In this document: positions 1-9,490 of the stretch, piece by piece
How the letters are laid out: each line of letters starts with the position of its first letter
Numbering within the stretch: position 1 is the stretch's first letter
From: a virus
Virus record (IMG/VR): IMGVR_UViG_3300043787_000071
Coordinates: 1-46,081 of that record
DNA: 46,081 nt
Strand: one strand, 5' to 3'
Program-made: the position numbers and the translations under genes
Notes under the pieces: model-generated
Seen by the model: the letters and a program-made list of their open reading frames with translations, nothing else
The model's database searches: none
What the model was told of the DNA's origin: nothing

Positions 1-1
1 T

Positions 2-970
2 CAGGCGGGAACCTACCGCCTCACGCGCGGGAGCAAGATCGTCGGCGGCATCCAGGGGCCGCAGCAGGCGATGCTGTGGACCGACGTCGGGCTCTGGGCA
101 ATGGCGTACATCGGCTACCCCGACGTGTTCGGATTCAACGAGGTGGCGCAAGGCTGTGGGCTGATCGGCAAGGACGCCATCGCTGTCTACGGCCCGCAAG
201 TTTTCTGGATGTCGCGTGACGCCTTCTGGATGTACTCGAACGGCGTCGTGCAGCGCCTCCAGTGCGACGTCTGGGACGTGATCGTCAAGAACCTGAACAA
301 CGCGAGGGACAGCAGCGGAAATTATCTCTATTTCGCGCACATCCGGGGCGCGGCGAACAGCGGCTACGACGAGGTCATGTGGCACTTCCCCTCGCAGGCC
401 TCGGTGAACGGCGAGAACGATAGCTGGGTCAAATTCAACCCGGTCACGGGCGAGTGGGACTATTCGCTCTCGACCCCGCAGCAAGGCATGGTCGGCAATA
501 CGCCGATCAATGTGAGCGCGTGGATCGACAACAACATCTTCGGCCATCCGATCAGCTCGATGATCGCGGCCGGCGGCGCGACCTCCATCATCATGCAAAT
601 GGAGATGGGAAACGACGCCAACGGGAAGCCGATCAATTGGATGATCCAGACTGGCTTTTTCATGCTCTCCGACGGCGAGGACAAAGTCTTCGTCGACTTC
701 CTGCTGCCGGACTTCCGCTGGCGGCGCTGGCAGCAGCCGCAGAGCGTCAGCGCCCAGGTCCAGATCACACTTTACACGGCCGAATATCCAGACGATCCGC
801 AAGATCAATGGGTGGCCTACGGCCCCTTTATTGTCACGAATGCGACGGGAGGGATTGAGCCCCGAGCAAGAGGGCGCTATTTCTTCGCCGAGATTCAGGG
901 CAACGACCTCGGATCTTTCTGTAGGTTGGGCGGTATAAAATTCCGGTTCGCTCCCGACGGGAGGAACTGA
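2..970 (+). CDS. phage virion structural protein, C-terminal part (cut by left edge)
   Basis: The frame is open back to the first bases of the window, so the gene starts outside. The visible 322 residues end at TGA 968-970. Its aromatic-rich pattern (VFWMSRDAFWMY, then a basic VQRL stretch, then DSWVKFNPVTGEW) matches what I recall of a common podovirus virion protein annotated as structural or P22 gp10-like DNA stabilisation. It heads a tightly packed plus-strand run of virion genes, with the next start two bases after its stop. The structural role follows from context. The exact role (stabilisation, tail or head-tail joining) is uncertain. Confidence 0.6.
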   Translation, partial: QAGTYRLTRGSKIVGGIQGPQQAMLWTDVGLWAMAYIGYPDVFGFNEVAQGCGLIGKDAIAVYGPQVFWMSRDAFWMYSNGVVQRLQCDVWDVIVKNLNNARDSSGNYLYFAHIRGAANSGYDEVMWHFPSQASVNGENDSWVKFNPVTGEWDYSLSTPQQGMVGNTPINVSAWIDNNIFGHPISSMIAAGGATSIIMQMEMGNDANGKPINWMIQTGFFMLSDGEDKVFVDFLLPDFRWRRWQQPQSVSAQVQITLYTAEYPDDPQDQWVAYGPFIVTNATGGIEPRARGRYFFAEIQGNDLGSFCRLGGIKFRFAPDGRN

Positions 971-971
971 G

Positions 972-1265
972 TTGGCGGGCCAGATCAGCGGCGGCGAATT
1001 GCAGACGTTGATCTCAACTCTGCAAAACGGGAACACGCAACTCGGCCACATCTTCCAAGCGCTCGGCGGCGTTGCGCTGCCGTTTTCCCTGCTGGCGGCG
1101 GAGCTGAGCGCGATCGCGAAGGCGGCCCCGCAGATGGGCGAGGTCGTGTCGCGCACTGGCGGCGCTGGCCTCTCAGCGCCTCTGCCGGACGCCCCCGAGG
1201 GCTACGTCACCATCGACATTCCTGGCGTGGGGCCTCGGCTCATTCCCTACTATCCGGTGGGATAG
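972..1265 (+). CDS. small phage protein, unknown function
   Basis: 97 residues starting at TTG, chosen because a strong ribosome-binding site (GGGAGGAA, 959-966) sits just upstream and no early ATG exists. It has an amphipathic N-terminal helical half (ISGGELQTLISTLQNG), an alanine-rich middle, and ends IDIPGVGPRLIPYYPVG. It lies between two virion genes, so a small virion or assembly role is likely. I do not recognise the family. Confidence 0.6.
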   Translation: MAGQISGGELQTLISTLQNGNTQLGHIFQALGGVALPFSLLAAELSAIAKAAPQMGEVVSRTGGAGLSAPLPDAPEGYVTIDIPGVGPRLIPYYPVG

Positions 1266-1269
1266 CGCC

Positions 1270-1995
1270 ATGAACGGCTCCGGCTACAATCCTTCGGCGA
1301 TCCAGATCCGGCGGCAGCTCGGCGCCACGCGGCCGATTCGCCCGCCGACGCTGCCGAAGCCGAACGCGAACCCGAAGCTCGGCGGATCGCTCAACCTCCA
1401 CACCCTGATGCGGCCTGGACGCGCGAGCGGCGGCGCGATCAACGACAGTCCCGAGACCCCGTTCACGGGCGGCATCATGTCGATGGGCGCGGGCCGCGCC
1501 GACGACGTTCCGATGCATGTCCCCGACGGGGCCTACGTCGTGCCAGCCTGGGGAGTCAGCCACCTGGGCGAGGGGAACAGCATCAACGGCATGGCGGTAC
1601 TCAAGGGCATGTTCGGGCAGCCGTGGGGGGCGCCAAAGAGCGGGGGGCCTTACGGCGCGCCGTCTCCGAAGCTTCCAGTCGGCAAGGGCGTCGGGATTCC
1701 GAAGCCGCCGCCGATGCACTTCACGCCGCCGAATTTCTACCCTCAGGGCATGTCGGCCGAGAACCCAGCGCTCGCGGACCCGAGACAGAAGCACGGCGGC
1801 GCAGCGCGCGGCACGGGGGCTGGAGCGGTTCCGATCAACGCGAGCGGCGGCGAGTTCGTGATCGATCCGGACGAGGTCGCGCGAATCGGGGACGGCAACG
1901 TCGATAAGGGCCACCTCGTCCTCGACAAGTGGCTCGTCAATCTCAAGAAGGAAGCCGCGACTACGCTCGCGAAACTTCCGGGGCCAGCCAAATGA
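1270..1995 (+). CDS. phage structural protein with GEFVIDPDEV motif
   Basis: 241 residues starting four bases after the previous stop. The N-terminus (IQIRRQLGA) resembles a segment of the giant protein downstream (IQIQRQLGQ). The middle is rich in proline and glycine. The C-terminal third holds PINASGGEFVIDPDEVARIG, a pattern I recall from several phage virion proteins, followed by a basic helix (WLVNLKKEAATTLAKL). It ends in an ATGA overlap with the next gene. A virion-associated role is inferred from motif and position. Confidence 0.6.
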   Translation: MNGSGYNPSAIQIRRQLGATRPIRPPTLPKPNANPKLGGSLNLHTLMRPGRASGGAINDSPETPFTGGIMSMGAGRADDVPMHVPDGAYVVPAWGVSHLGEGNSINGMAVLKGMFGQPWGAPKSGGPYGAPSPKLPVGKGVGIPKPPPMHFTPPNFYPQGMSAENPALADPRQKHGGAARGTGAGAVPINASGGEFVIDPDEVARIGDGNVDKGHLVLDKWLVNLKKEAATTLAKLPGPAK

Positions 1996-2318
1996 GCACA
2001 CGACGCGGATTCCTCACCCTCTTGGGCCTCGCCGGTCCGGCCGCCGTCCTGGCGCCGAAGGCGATGTTGGATAGTGGGAAAGCAACCAACATTGCGCCGG
2101 TCAAGCCGCCGCTACCATCGGCATCCGCGAGGGCGGCTACGACGGCCTACGTCGATGCGCCCGTCCAGCCGATGCGCTACCTCGGCCTCGCGCAGCTCAA
2201 GAACGAGGGCGATCCCTGCGCCTTCGACCCGGAGCCTGTCTTCGACCCCAACCGGATCGAGCGATACGCGGAGGACGGGCCGTACCGTTGGTACGATGAC
2301 GGGGAGGACGAGGCGTGA
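1992..2318 (+). CDS. small protein with twin-arginine-like signal sequence
   Basis: 108 residues. ATG 1992 overlaps the upstream stop (ATGA), and an earlier in-frame start would run far into the upstream gene. The N-terminus MSTRRGFLTLLGLAGPAAVL has the Tat layout: two arginines, a hydrophobic stretch, then small residues. The rest is acidic and aromatic (PVQPMRYLGL; YRWYDDGEDEA at the end), with no family I recognise. A Tat-type leader inside a virion operon is unusual. It may be exported, or the N-terminus may only resemble a signal. Confidence 0.6.
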   Translation: MSTRRGFLTLLGLAGPAAVLAPKAMLDSGKATNIAPVKPPLPSASARAATTAYVDAPVQPMRYLGLAQLKNEGDPCAFDPEPVFDPNRIERYAEDGPYRWYDDGEDEA

Positions 2319-2881
2319 AAGACTTTTCGCGCGAGCACGAGGCCGAGCTGCGGAGCACGCCGCCGCGCACGCCGATTCGCTTAGCCGACGACGACGACGA
2401 GTTGGGCATCCTCGACATGTGTCGGCTGATGCATAGAGAACAGCCGTATCATCCGCTCAACATCGGCAAGGTGGCGGCGATGGTGCGCCTCGCGATCCAT
2501 CAAGGGCCGGAGCGGCGCGGCATCCTCGGCGTCATCGGCGAGCGCGATCATCTCCGGGCGGCGATCTTCCTGCTGATAGAACCGATCTGGTACAGCGACG
2601 ACTGGCAGCTGCTCGAATTTTTCAATTACGTGCGCCCGGAATATCGGCGCCAAGCCTACGCCCAAGACCTCATCGCCTACGCCAAGCGCTGTTCCGATCA
2701 GATCGGTCTCGACCTGACGATCGGCGTGTTCAGCAACATCAAGACTGAGGCGAAGATCCGCCTCTATCGCCGCTGGGTTCCGCAGATGGGCGCGTTCTTC
2801 TGCTACGCGCCGCCGAACCGAAAGCCTTTCGCTCAACGCCTCGCGGATATGCCGACTGCTAATAGCGTCGCTGCGGAGTAG
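2315..2881 (+). CDS. GNAT-fold acetyltransferase-like protein
   Basis: 188 residues from GTG 2315, overlapping the upstream stop. The central part looks like a GNAT domain: beta strands GILGVIGER and LLEFFNYVRPEYRR, then QAYAQDLIAYAKR where the acetyl-CoA-binding loop and helix fall (about residues 105-130), then IGVFSNIKTEAKIRLYRRW. Such proteins occur among virion genes of many proteobacterial phages, usually without a known substrate. The stop is two bases before the giant virion gene, so the genes are probably co-translated. Confidence 0.65.
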   Translation: MKDFSREHEAELRSTPPRTPIRLADDDDELGILDMCRLMHREQPYHPLNIGKVAAMVRLAIHQGPERRGILGVIGERDHLRAAIFLLIEPIWYSDDWQLLEFFNYVRPEYRRQAYAQDLIAYAKRCSDQIGLDLTIGVFSNIKTEAKIRLYRRWVPQMGAFFCYAPPNRKPFAQRLADMPTANSVAAE

Positions 2882-2883
2882 CC

Positions 2884-5800
2884 ATGGGCCAGAAGGGCGG
2901 GACCACTCAGCAAACGTCATCCAGCTCGGGGCCGCCTCCCCAGGTGATGGCTGAGTATCAGTCGCTGGTCGACCGCGCGACCAATGTCGCGAACCAGCCC
3001 TATCAACCCTACCAAGGCGAGCTGGTCGCCCCGCTGACGAGCCAGACGAACGCGGGGCTCGGGGGGATCAGCCAATACTCTGGCGCGGCGCAGCCCTATC
3101 TCGGCGCCGCCGGGGCGATGACGATGGGGGCGAGCGCTCCCGTCAATCCCTCACAATTTATGGGCATGGGTTCGCTGTCCCCCTTTATGAACCCGTACAC
3201 GTCCTCGGTCGTTGACACGACCCAGGCGGAAATGAATAATCAGAACCAACAACAGGCCCAATTCTTAAATTCCGCAAACATTTCTTCTGGCGCTTTCGGA
3301 GGCGACCGCGCTGGCATTGGTCAGGCGGTCCTGGCGAACCAGCAGCAGCTCGCCGAGGCGCCGACGATCGCGGGCCTGAATCAGGCGAACTTTTCACAAG
3401 CGATGCAGGACTGGACGGGCCAGCAAGGCGTCAACCTTGCGGCGCAGCAGGCCAATCGGGCCGCACAGCTCTCCGGCGCCGCCCAGCTCGGCCAGATCGG
3501 CTTGTCCGCGCAGGAAGCGGGCCTCCAGGGCTCACAGGCGGACATCCAAGCGGGCATGATCCCGCAGCAGGAACAGCAGGCGATCGATACCGCCGCCCAG
3601 CAGATGTATCAGCAGGGCCAAGCCTATCCGTTCACGACGACGGGTTGGTTGGGCAATATAATCGAGGGGGTCGGCGGCCAGTCCGGAGGCACGAGCCAGA
3701 CCACTTCACCGGGGCCGAACAGCATCACGCAGGGGCTCGGCGCGGCGACGCAAGGCATGGGCCTCCTCACCAGCCTCATGTCGCTCTCGGACGAGCGCGC
3801 GAAAGAGAACATCGAGGAGATCGGCCGGACATACGACGACCAGAAAATCTACCGCTACAATTTCCGTGGAGATCCTCGCACCCAGATCGGCCTCATCGCG
3901 CAGGAGGAGGCCTACCACGATCCTGGCAGCGTCCAGCGCATCGGCATGGGCGATCTCCTCGGCATCGATTACGAGCGCGCGACGGAAAGCGCGGCCGAGC
4001 GCGGCCACTTCGCCGACGGCGGCGCGCCAGACCAGGGGCTGCCTCCTGGCGGGATGACGCAGGGCGTGACGCAAGGCGCGGGTCAGCCCCGGCCGCCCCC
4101 GCAATCGATGTCCCCCGATATGTCGCTCATGTACATGGGCGATCCCAGCGCACGCGCGGGCATGGGCTCGTTCGCTCTCATGGGCGGGACCAATATCCAT
4201 CCCACGCCCGAAACGGCGCTCGCTCAGTCGAGCGTAGCCCCACCGCCCCAAGTCCCAGTGGGTGGAGGTGGGAGCAGCCTATCGCCTCTCGGCGGTCATT
4301 TGCCTTCGATCTTCCCGAGCGAACCTCAAAGCCAAGGGAGCGGCGCGTGGCGCGGCGGGCGGCAGGGCCGCCAGGGCGGCGGTCAAGCGCCCGTCGGCCC
4401 CAACGCCGCGATGGGCATGGCCACTCCTGGCTTCCAGCCGGGGCTCGATCCGTTGAGCGATATCGCGGGCGTCAACGAGGCGCTGTTCGGAGAGGAAACC
4501 GCAGGATCGAAAAACCCCTACACCGGCATCGATTTCGATCAGGCCATGGCGATCGGCGGCGGGCAGTGGATGCCGCCGCAGACCGGCGCGACGATGCCGG
4601 ACTTCGGGAACCTCCAGAATAGCCCGCAGTTCGGCGCGGCCGAGTCTTCGCTCGCGGGCGCCTTCGGCCCCGGCTACACGCCTGGATCGACGACGCTTGG
4701 CCCTGGCGGAGCTGCTCCGACCGTTCCTGCCGCCAATGCGCCTGGAGGCGGCGGCTTCATGGGCGCACCGGCGATGGGCGGGATTGTTGGCGGGGCGCCG
4801 AGTCCTGGCGCGATGGGCGCGGCTGGCGCGACGCAAGGCGGGCTGTCCCGCGACCAGCTCGCCAATGTTTTCGATGAGTATTTCGGCGGCGCTTCGCCTG
4901 CGCAGGCCGCGCCCTCTCCGCTGACGACCCCCGGCCACGCGCGCGGCGGGCGGATCGGGCGGCAGATTGGCGGGCCGACGGCGACTCTGGCGCTCCCCAT
5001 CAATCAAGGGCCATGGGGTGTTCAGAGCGGCGGGAGCGGCGGCGGGACCCAGCCAGCGGCGAATAGTGGCGGCGGGGGCGGGCCGTGGACGCAGATGATG
5101 GGCACCCCGAGCGCCATGAACCCGAGCGGCAACGCGGAAGTCGGCATGGCGAACTGGGCCGGGTTCTCAGGCCCGCAAGGCATGATGGAAGCGGACGCCG
5201 AAGGCTTTAGGGCCGACGGAGGAGGAGTGAACATGAACGGTCGCTCTGGCTTCCAACGCGGAGGCAGCCCCTTCACCACGTACCAGCCCACGGCGAACCC
5301 GGCGCGCAATCCGCCGACCTACACCGCGCTCGACCTCTCGCGCCTGTTCGGAGGCGGGCAGCAGCAAGCGCCTCGCGCCATCCAGATCCAGCGCCAGCTG
5401 GGGCAGGCGCGCGCCAAGGCGGCGGTCCAGCGGGGCCTCGTGCGGCCTCGCGTCATTGCGCACGACCCCGTGACCGGGCAGCCTCACGACATCACGCCGC
5501 TGCACGACCGACCGCCCTTCGGAAGCGGACCGTACAATCCTGGCGGGCAGCCGTATCGCCCAGAGGACGACCCGCGACCCCCTACCGGCGGGCCGCTCGA
5601 TCCGACCGGACCGACGGTGCGCTTTGGCGCGAAGAACCCCTTCCTCGGCCCGCAGCCGAAAGACCAAGAGGTGGGGCCGGAGAGCGCTGGCGAAGAGCCG
5701 CGTGGTCCTGGGCCGACGGGGCCGGAGCCTACACCGGGGCGCGCGCCGCCGCCGCCAGAGGAAAGCGGCGGATGGTTCAGCCAGCCCAAGCCGATCGAGG

Positions 5801-8800
5801 GGCTGCCTGCGGCCGGTGATCCGCGCTCGCTCGTGCCGCCGTCGATTGTCCGCCAAGCGTCGCCAGTGGGGCGCGCCATCGCCATCGGCAAGCAGCTCCT
5901 TTCGCCGAGCGCCACGTCGGGGCCGACAGGGGTTGAGCTGCCGCGCTCGCTCGGCCGCCGACCTAGCGGCCCCTCCGGGGCGCCGATCGCCGCGCCGCCG
6001 CCGCAGAGCCATGTCACCGATCTTGGCACCTGGGAGGGCGAGGGCGGCGCTCCGGCTCCTGCCGAGCATCACTGGGGGCCTTGGCACGCTGGCGGCACGC
6101 CGAGCGGTCCCATTATCGCGGGCCCGCCTCAGTCCCCCGGACCGCCTCCGGCCGATCTCGATGACGAGATCATGCGGATGGGCGACGAGGGGCCGCAGCT
6201 CTACCGAGGCGGGCGCATCGGCCGCGCCGATGGCGGCGATATCGACACGTCCTACGGGCCGCAACAGTCTGTGATCGACCTGACCGATGCGCAGTTCGGG
6301 AGCGCGCTTCAGGACGAGATGCGGTCCGCGCCTAGCGGCAGCCTCGACTGGATGAACGACCTGGGCAAGGGGCTGCCCACCGACTCCACTTGGAATGCGC
6401 TGGCCCCCAGCGGCGGCGGCGCTTCTCCGCAGCGCATCCAGATGAATCCGAACGCGGTCGCCCAAGCGCCGAGCTTCCAGGGCGCTGGCGGCGGAGGCGG
6501 CGGCCCGCACTTTACCCAGACCTCTTTGATGGGAGGGCCGCCGATCTCCGCGCTCGACCTCTCGGGCCACTACACGCCGACGACCGGCAACGCGCGCGGG
6601 GCGACCTACGTCCCTGGCGCTGGCGGGATCAGCCCGAACGCGCGCGCTCAAGCGCCGGAGCACCCTGCGATTGCGGTGGCGCGACATATCGCTGGCAGGG
6701 CGCACGCGGCAGGGTTCGCGGCGGGCCACGCGGCGGGGAGATTGTCGAAGGTCGACCCGAACATGGGGCCGATTCAGAGGGCATCCGACACGTCCTATGG
6801 GCCGCAGCTCCCCAGCGAATATGATGAGTACGGCTACGGCATTGGGGCCAAGCCTACTTACGGCAAGGCGATCCCCGGCAGCGAGGCTGGCGGCCAGGGC
6901 ACGTCGACCGGCTTCCAGGGAGGCGGCGGCGTCCTGGGCTCCTCGCCCGTGATGAACGCGGGCGGCTATACGCCGCAGGGCGAGGGCGTGACCGGCCAGA
7001 CATCGCAGGGCCGAGGCATGGGTTTCGGCGACCTGTTCGGCGGCGGCGAGCGCGCGGGCTTCGCCAGCGGCGGCCTGCCGTCGGTAAGCGATCCGTTCCT
7101 GGCGGAGATCACGGCCTCGATGCCGCAGGCCAGCGGCGGCGGCGGCGGGCATGGGCCTCCTGCGCCGCCTCCACCGGCTCCCCAGCCGCCCGCAGGCCAA
7201 GATCCAGGGAAAGGGCTCGGCGACAGCTTGGGCAAGCTCGGCGACGCGGTGAAGAAATTCTCGGGCCAGTCGGGCGGCCAGCAAACCGCGCCGGACGGCT
7301 CGCGGCCCTATTTGTCACCGGCCGATCAGTCTCAACTTCCGGGACTGGACTTCACTCCGGCCGACACGTCCGCGATCGACGCTGGGATGTCAGGCGATCT
7401 CTTCACGGGGGCGCTCGACCCATCGAACTTCGCTGACTCAGCCTTTTTTGCGACAGGAGGTGGCGTGGGGCTTGGCTCCCTGCGCGGTGGCTTTTCCGAT
7501 GGGGGCACGCCCGATGCGAGCGATGCGCCCTCTGGCTTCGATCTCGCCGTTACGGGCGCAGCAGCGCCGGTAGCCGCTCCGACTGGCGGTGGCGGCGGTG
7601 GCGGGCTTGCGACTGCGGCGATGCTCCGCGACCACTTGATGGGCACCTATGGGCTGACCAAAGACCAAGCCACCGGCTTCGCCGGGACGTTGGGCTACGA
7701 GAGCGGCGACTTCAAAACCATGCAGGAGCAAAACCCTGTCGGCGGCGGCAAGGGCGGTTGGGGCTGGGCGCAGTGGACCGGCCCGCGCCGGACTGAGTTT
7801 GAGAAATTCGCCAACGCGAACGGCCTCGATCCCTCCAGCCCCGCCGCCAATCAGGGCTTCTTGGATCACGAGCTACAGGGCAAATATTCCGGTGCGCTCG
7901 ATGAGATTCGAAAGACCGGCTCGGTCGCGGACGCGGCCAAGGCGACCTTGGTTCACTACGAGGGGATGCCTGACACGCCGGAGATTCGGGCGCAGGGCGG
8001 CATCCCTGCGACGCAGGGGCATATCGATCGCGCGCTCGCCTACAACCAAGCGCTGGGCGGCGCCAACGCCCCATCGAGCGATGCGCAGCCCGCCGAGGCG
8101 GACACGACCTCCTACGGCGGCGGCTTCCGGCTTCCCGGCCAGGGCGGCCCGCCTCCTGGCACGCTGGACAGGTCGAATCTCCAAGCGCCCACCATGGGCG
8201 ACGAGCTGAAGCACGATCCTGGCGGCTACCTGATGAGCGTCGGCGCGGCGATGATGGCCTCGCGCTCGCCCTGGCTCGGGGTGGGCATCGGCGAGGGGTT
8301 CGAGGCTGGGAACAAATACCTCCAGCAGCAAAAGGAGCTGGAGAAGGGCTGGGGCACCGCGCAGGCGCAGATCAACCAAATGGGGGCCGAGGCGCGCGAC
8401 AAGGGCGCGGATGCGGATCTGAAGGCGCAGCAGCTCCAGATGGCGGCGATGATGCAAAAGATCTTCGTCGAGAGGATGCGCCAGAGGGGCCTGCTCGGCG
8501 GCGGGAGCAGCGGAACGGCCTCGCCAGGGGCCACAGGAGGCCCAGGGCAGCCCTCGGGCGGTCTCACGCCTCTTACGGGCCTCGGCGGCGGGAAGGCTCC
8601 CAGCGGGGCTCCTGGCGATCCTAGCGCGCCATCTGACAGCGACGCGGCGCCGAGGATAGAGGACGACAAGCTCTACCAGCAGGCCCAGGATTTATACGCG
8701 CAGGCCAGGGACGCCGAACTCGACGACAGAATCATGGGCACGCATCAGGCCGAGGATTTGAGGGCGCAGGCTAAGGAGTTGAGCGACGCCGCGCAGAAGA

Positions 8801-9489
8801 ATTTCGAGAAAACCTCGGCCCCCTACACCGCGAAAATCGATGCGCAGAAGGCTGGCTTTACCGAGTACCAGAAGAGGGCTGACGAGTTCACTGGCGACTA
8901 TCAGAGCAATGTCGAGATGCTCACGCAGCTCGGGAAGATCTACAAGAGCTATCAATCGGGAACCGGCGCGGAAGACTTCGCAAACGTCCAAGGCCTCGCC
9001 GATCGTCTCGGCATCACTCTGCCGGACGGGTGGAACACGTCCGGTAAGGCCGGGTACGACGCCGCCATGAAGACGGCGGTCGATGCCGCCTTCCAAAAGA
9101 TGCAGTCCAGCGGCGCGAACAAGGCGCCGAGGTCCATCATGCAGGAGGCGCTGACGACTTCGCCGACGCCGACCAACGATCCATCAGCCAACTGGAAGAT
9201 CATCACCGAAACCCTGGCGCGGCTCAAGTACAGCAAGGAGATGATGGATTCCGTCATGTCGAGCGGCTCGCTCAACGTCACCAAGGCCGAGAACGCCTGG
9301 ATGAAGACGCACGGCTCGCTCGACCCCTATCGGAAAGAGGCGCGCAAGAACACGCCGCTGTTCATGGGCATGACACCGGGCAAATATCATACAGTCACCG
9401 GCTCCAATCTGGAGACGACCAAAGATGGTCGAACCATCGACCGAGAGAGCGGCAAGGTGTGGGACGCAAAAGGCAACCCGTTGAACTAA
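2884..9489 (+). CDS. giant internal virion protein with S74-like motif and tail-lysozyme domain
   Basis: 2201 residues. The first ~300 are rich in Q, A and G. Around residues 302-345 is SDERAKENIEEIG, then KIYRYNF and GLIAQE, the signature seen in Peptidase_S74-type intramolecular chaperone domains. About 1200 residues of G/P-rich sequence follow, with repeated RGGRIGR and FAxGG motifs. Near residues 1577-1720 a phage tail-lysozyme-like domain appears (ATGFAGTLGYESG, GWGWAQWTGPRR, FLDHELQG). The last ~480 residues are helical and charged. The likely role is an ejected protein that locally opens peptidoglycan. The interior position of the S74 motif is odd, since it is normally C-terminal. Confidence 0.8.
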   Translation: MGQKGGTTQQTSSSSGPPPQVMAEYQSLVDRATNVANQPYQPYQGELVAPLTSQTNAGLGGISQYSGAAQPYLGAAGAMTMGASAPVNPSQFMGMGSLSPFMNPYTSSVVDTTQAEMNNQNQQQAQFLNSANISSGAFGGDRAGIGQAVLANQQQLAEAPTIAGLNQANFSQAMQDWTGQQGVNLAAQQANRAAQLSGAAQLGQIGLSAQEAGLQGSQADIQAGMIPQQEQQAIDTAAQQMYQQGQAYPFTTTGWLGNIIEGVGGQSGGTSQTTSPGPNSITQGLGAATQGMGLLTSLMSLSDERAKENIEEIGRTYDDQKIYRYNFRGDPRTQIGLIAQEEAYHDPGSVQRIGMGDLLGIDYERATESAAERGHFADGGAPDQGLPPGGMTQGVTQGAGQPRPPPQSMSPDMSLMYMGDPSARAGMGSFALMGGTNIHPTPETALAQSSVAPPPQVPVGGGGSSLSPLGGHLPSIFPSEPQSQGSGAWRGGRQGRQGGGQAPVGPNAAMGMATPGFQPGLDPLSDIAGVNEALFGEETAGSKNPYTGIDFDQAMAIGGGQWMPPQTGATMPDFGNLQNSPQFGAAESSLAGAFGPGYTPGSTTLGPGGAAPTVPAANAPGGGGFMGAPAMGGIVGGAPSPGAMGAAGATQGGLSRDQLANVFDEYFGGASPAQAAPSPLTTPGHARGGRIGRQIGGPTATLALPINQGPWGVQSGGSGGGTQPAANSGGGGGPWTQMMGTPSAMNPSGNAEVGMANWAGFSGPQGMMEADAEGFRADGGGVNMNGRSGFQRGGSPFTTYQPTANPARNPPTYTALDLSRLFGGGQQQAPRAIQIQRQLGQARAKAAVQRGLVRPRVIAHDPVTGQPHDITPLHDRPPFGSGPYNPGGQPYRPEDDPRPPTGGPLDPTGPTVRFGAKNPFLGPQPKDQEVGPESAGEEPRGPGPTGPEPTPGRAPPPPEESGGWFSQPKPIEGLPAAGDPRSLVPPSIVRQASPVGRAIAIGKQLLSPSATSGPTGVELPRSLGRRPSGPSGAPIAAPPPQSHVTDLGTWEGEGGAPAPAEHHWGPWHAGGTPSGPIIAGPPQSPGPPPADLDDEIMRMGDEGPQLYRGGRIGRADGGDIDTSYGPQQSVIDLTDAQFGSALQDEMRSAPSGSLDWMNDLGKGLPTDSTWNALAPSGGGASPQRIQMNPNAVAQAPSFQGAGGGGGGPHFTQTSLMGGPPISALDLSGHYTPTTGNARGATYVPGAGGISPNARAQAPEHPAIAVARHIAGRAHAAGFAAGHAAGRLSKVDPNMGPIQRASDTSYGPQLPSEYDEYGYGIGAKPTYGKAIPGSEAGGQGTSTGFQGGGGVLGSSPVMNAGGYTPQGEGVTGQTSQGRGMGFGDLFGGGERAGFASGGLPSVSDPFLAEITASMPQASGGGGGHGPPAPPPPAPQPPAGQDPGKGLGDSLGKLGDAVKKFSGQSGGQQTAPDGSRPYLSPADQSQLPGLDFTPADTSAIDAGMSGDLFTGALDPSNFADSAFFATGGGVGLGSLRGGFSDGGTPDASDAPSGFDLAVTGAAAPVAAPTGGGGGGGLATAAMLRDHLMGTYGLTKDQATGFAGTLGYESGDFKTMQEQNPVGGGKGGWGWAQWTGPRRTEFEKFANANGLDPSSPAANQGFLDHELQGKYSGALDEIRKTGSVADAAKATLVHYEGMPDTPEIRAQGGIPATQGHIDRALAYNQALGGANAPSSDAQPAEADTTSYGGGFRLPGQGGPPPGTLDRSNLQAPTMGDELKHDPGGYLMSVGAAMMASRSPWLGVGIGEGFEAGNKYLQQQKELEKGWGTAQAQINQMGAEARDKGADADLKAQQLQMAAMMQKIFVERMRQRGLLGGGSSGTASPGATGGPGQPSGGLTPLTGLGGGKAPSGAPGDPSAPSDSDAAPRIEDDKLYQQAQDLYAQARDAELDDRIMGTHQAEDLRAQAKELSDAAQKNFEKTSAPYTAKIDAQKAGFTEYQKRADEFTGDYQSNVEMLTQLGKIYKSYQSGTGAEDFANVQGLADRLGITLPDGWNTSGKAGYDAAMKTAVDAAFQKMQSSGANKAPRSIMQEALTTSPTPTNDPSANWKIITETLARLKYSKEMMDSVMSSGSLNVTKAENAWMKTHGSLDPYRKEARKNTPLFMGMTPGKYHTVTGSNLETTKDGRTIDRESGKVWDAKGNPLN

Positions 9490-9490
9490 G

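Noticed and set aside
5167-7284. 705-residue minus-strand open frame opposite the giant virion gene
   Set aside because: Arginine-rich shadow of a high-GC coding frame; the plus strand has clear domains and third-base GC bias.
8229-8238. CCTGATGAG in the giant virion gene as a fourth hammerhead
   Set aside because: No matching GAAA, GUC and stems nearby; it codes for part of the protein.
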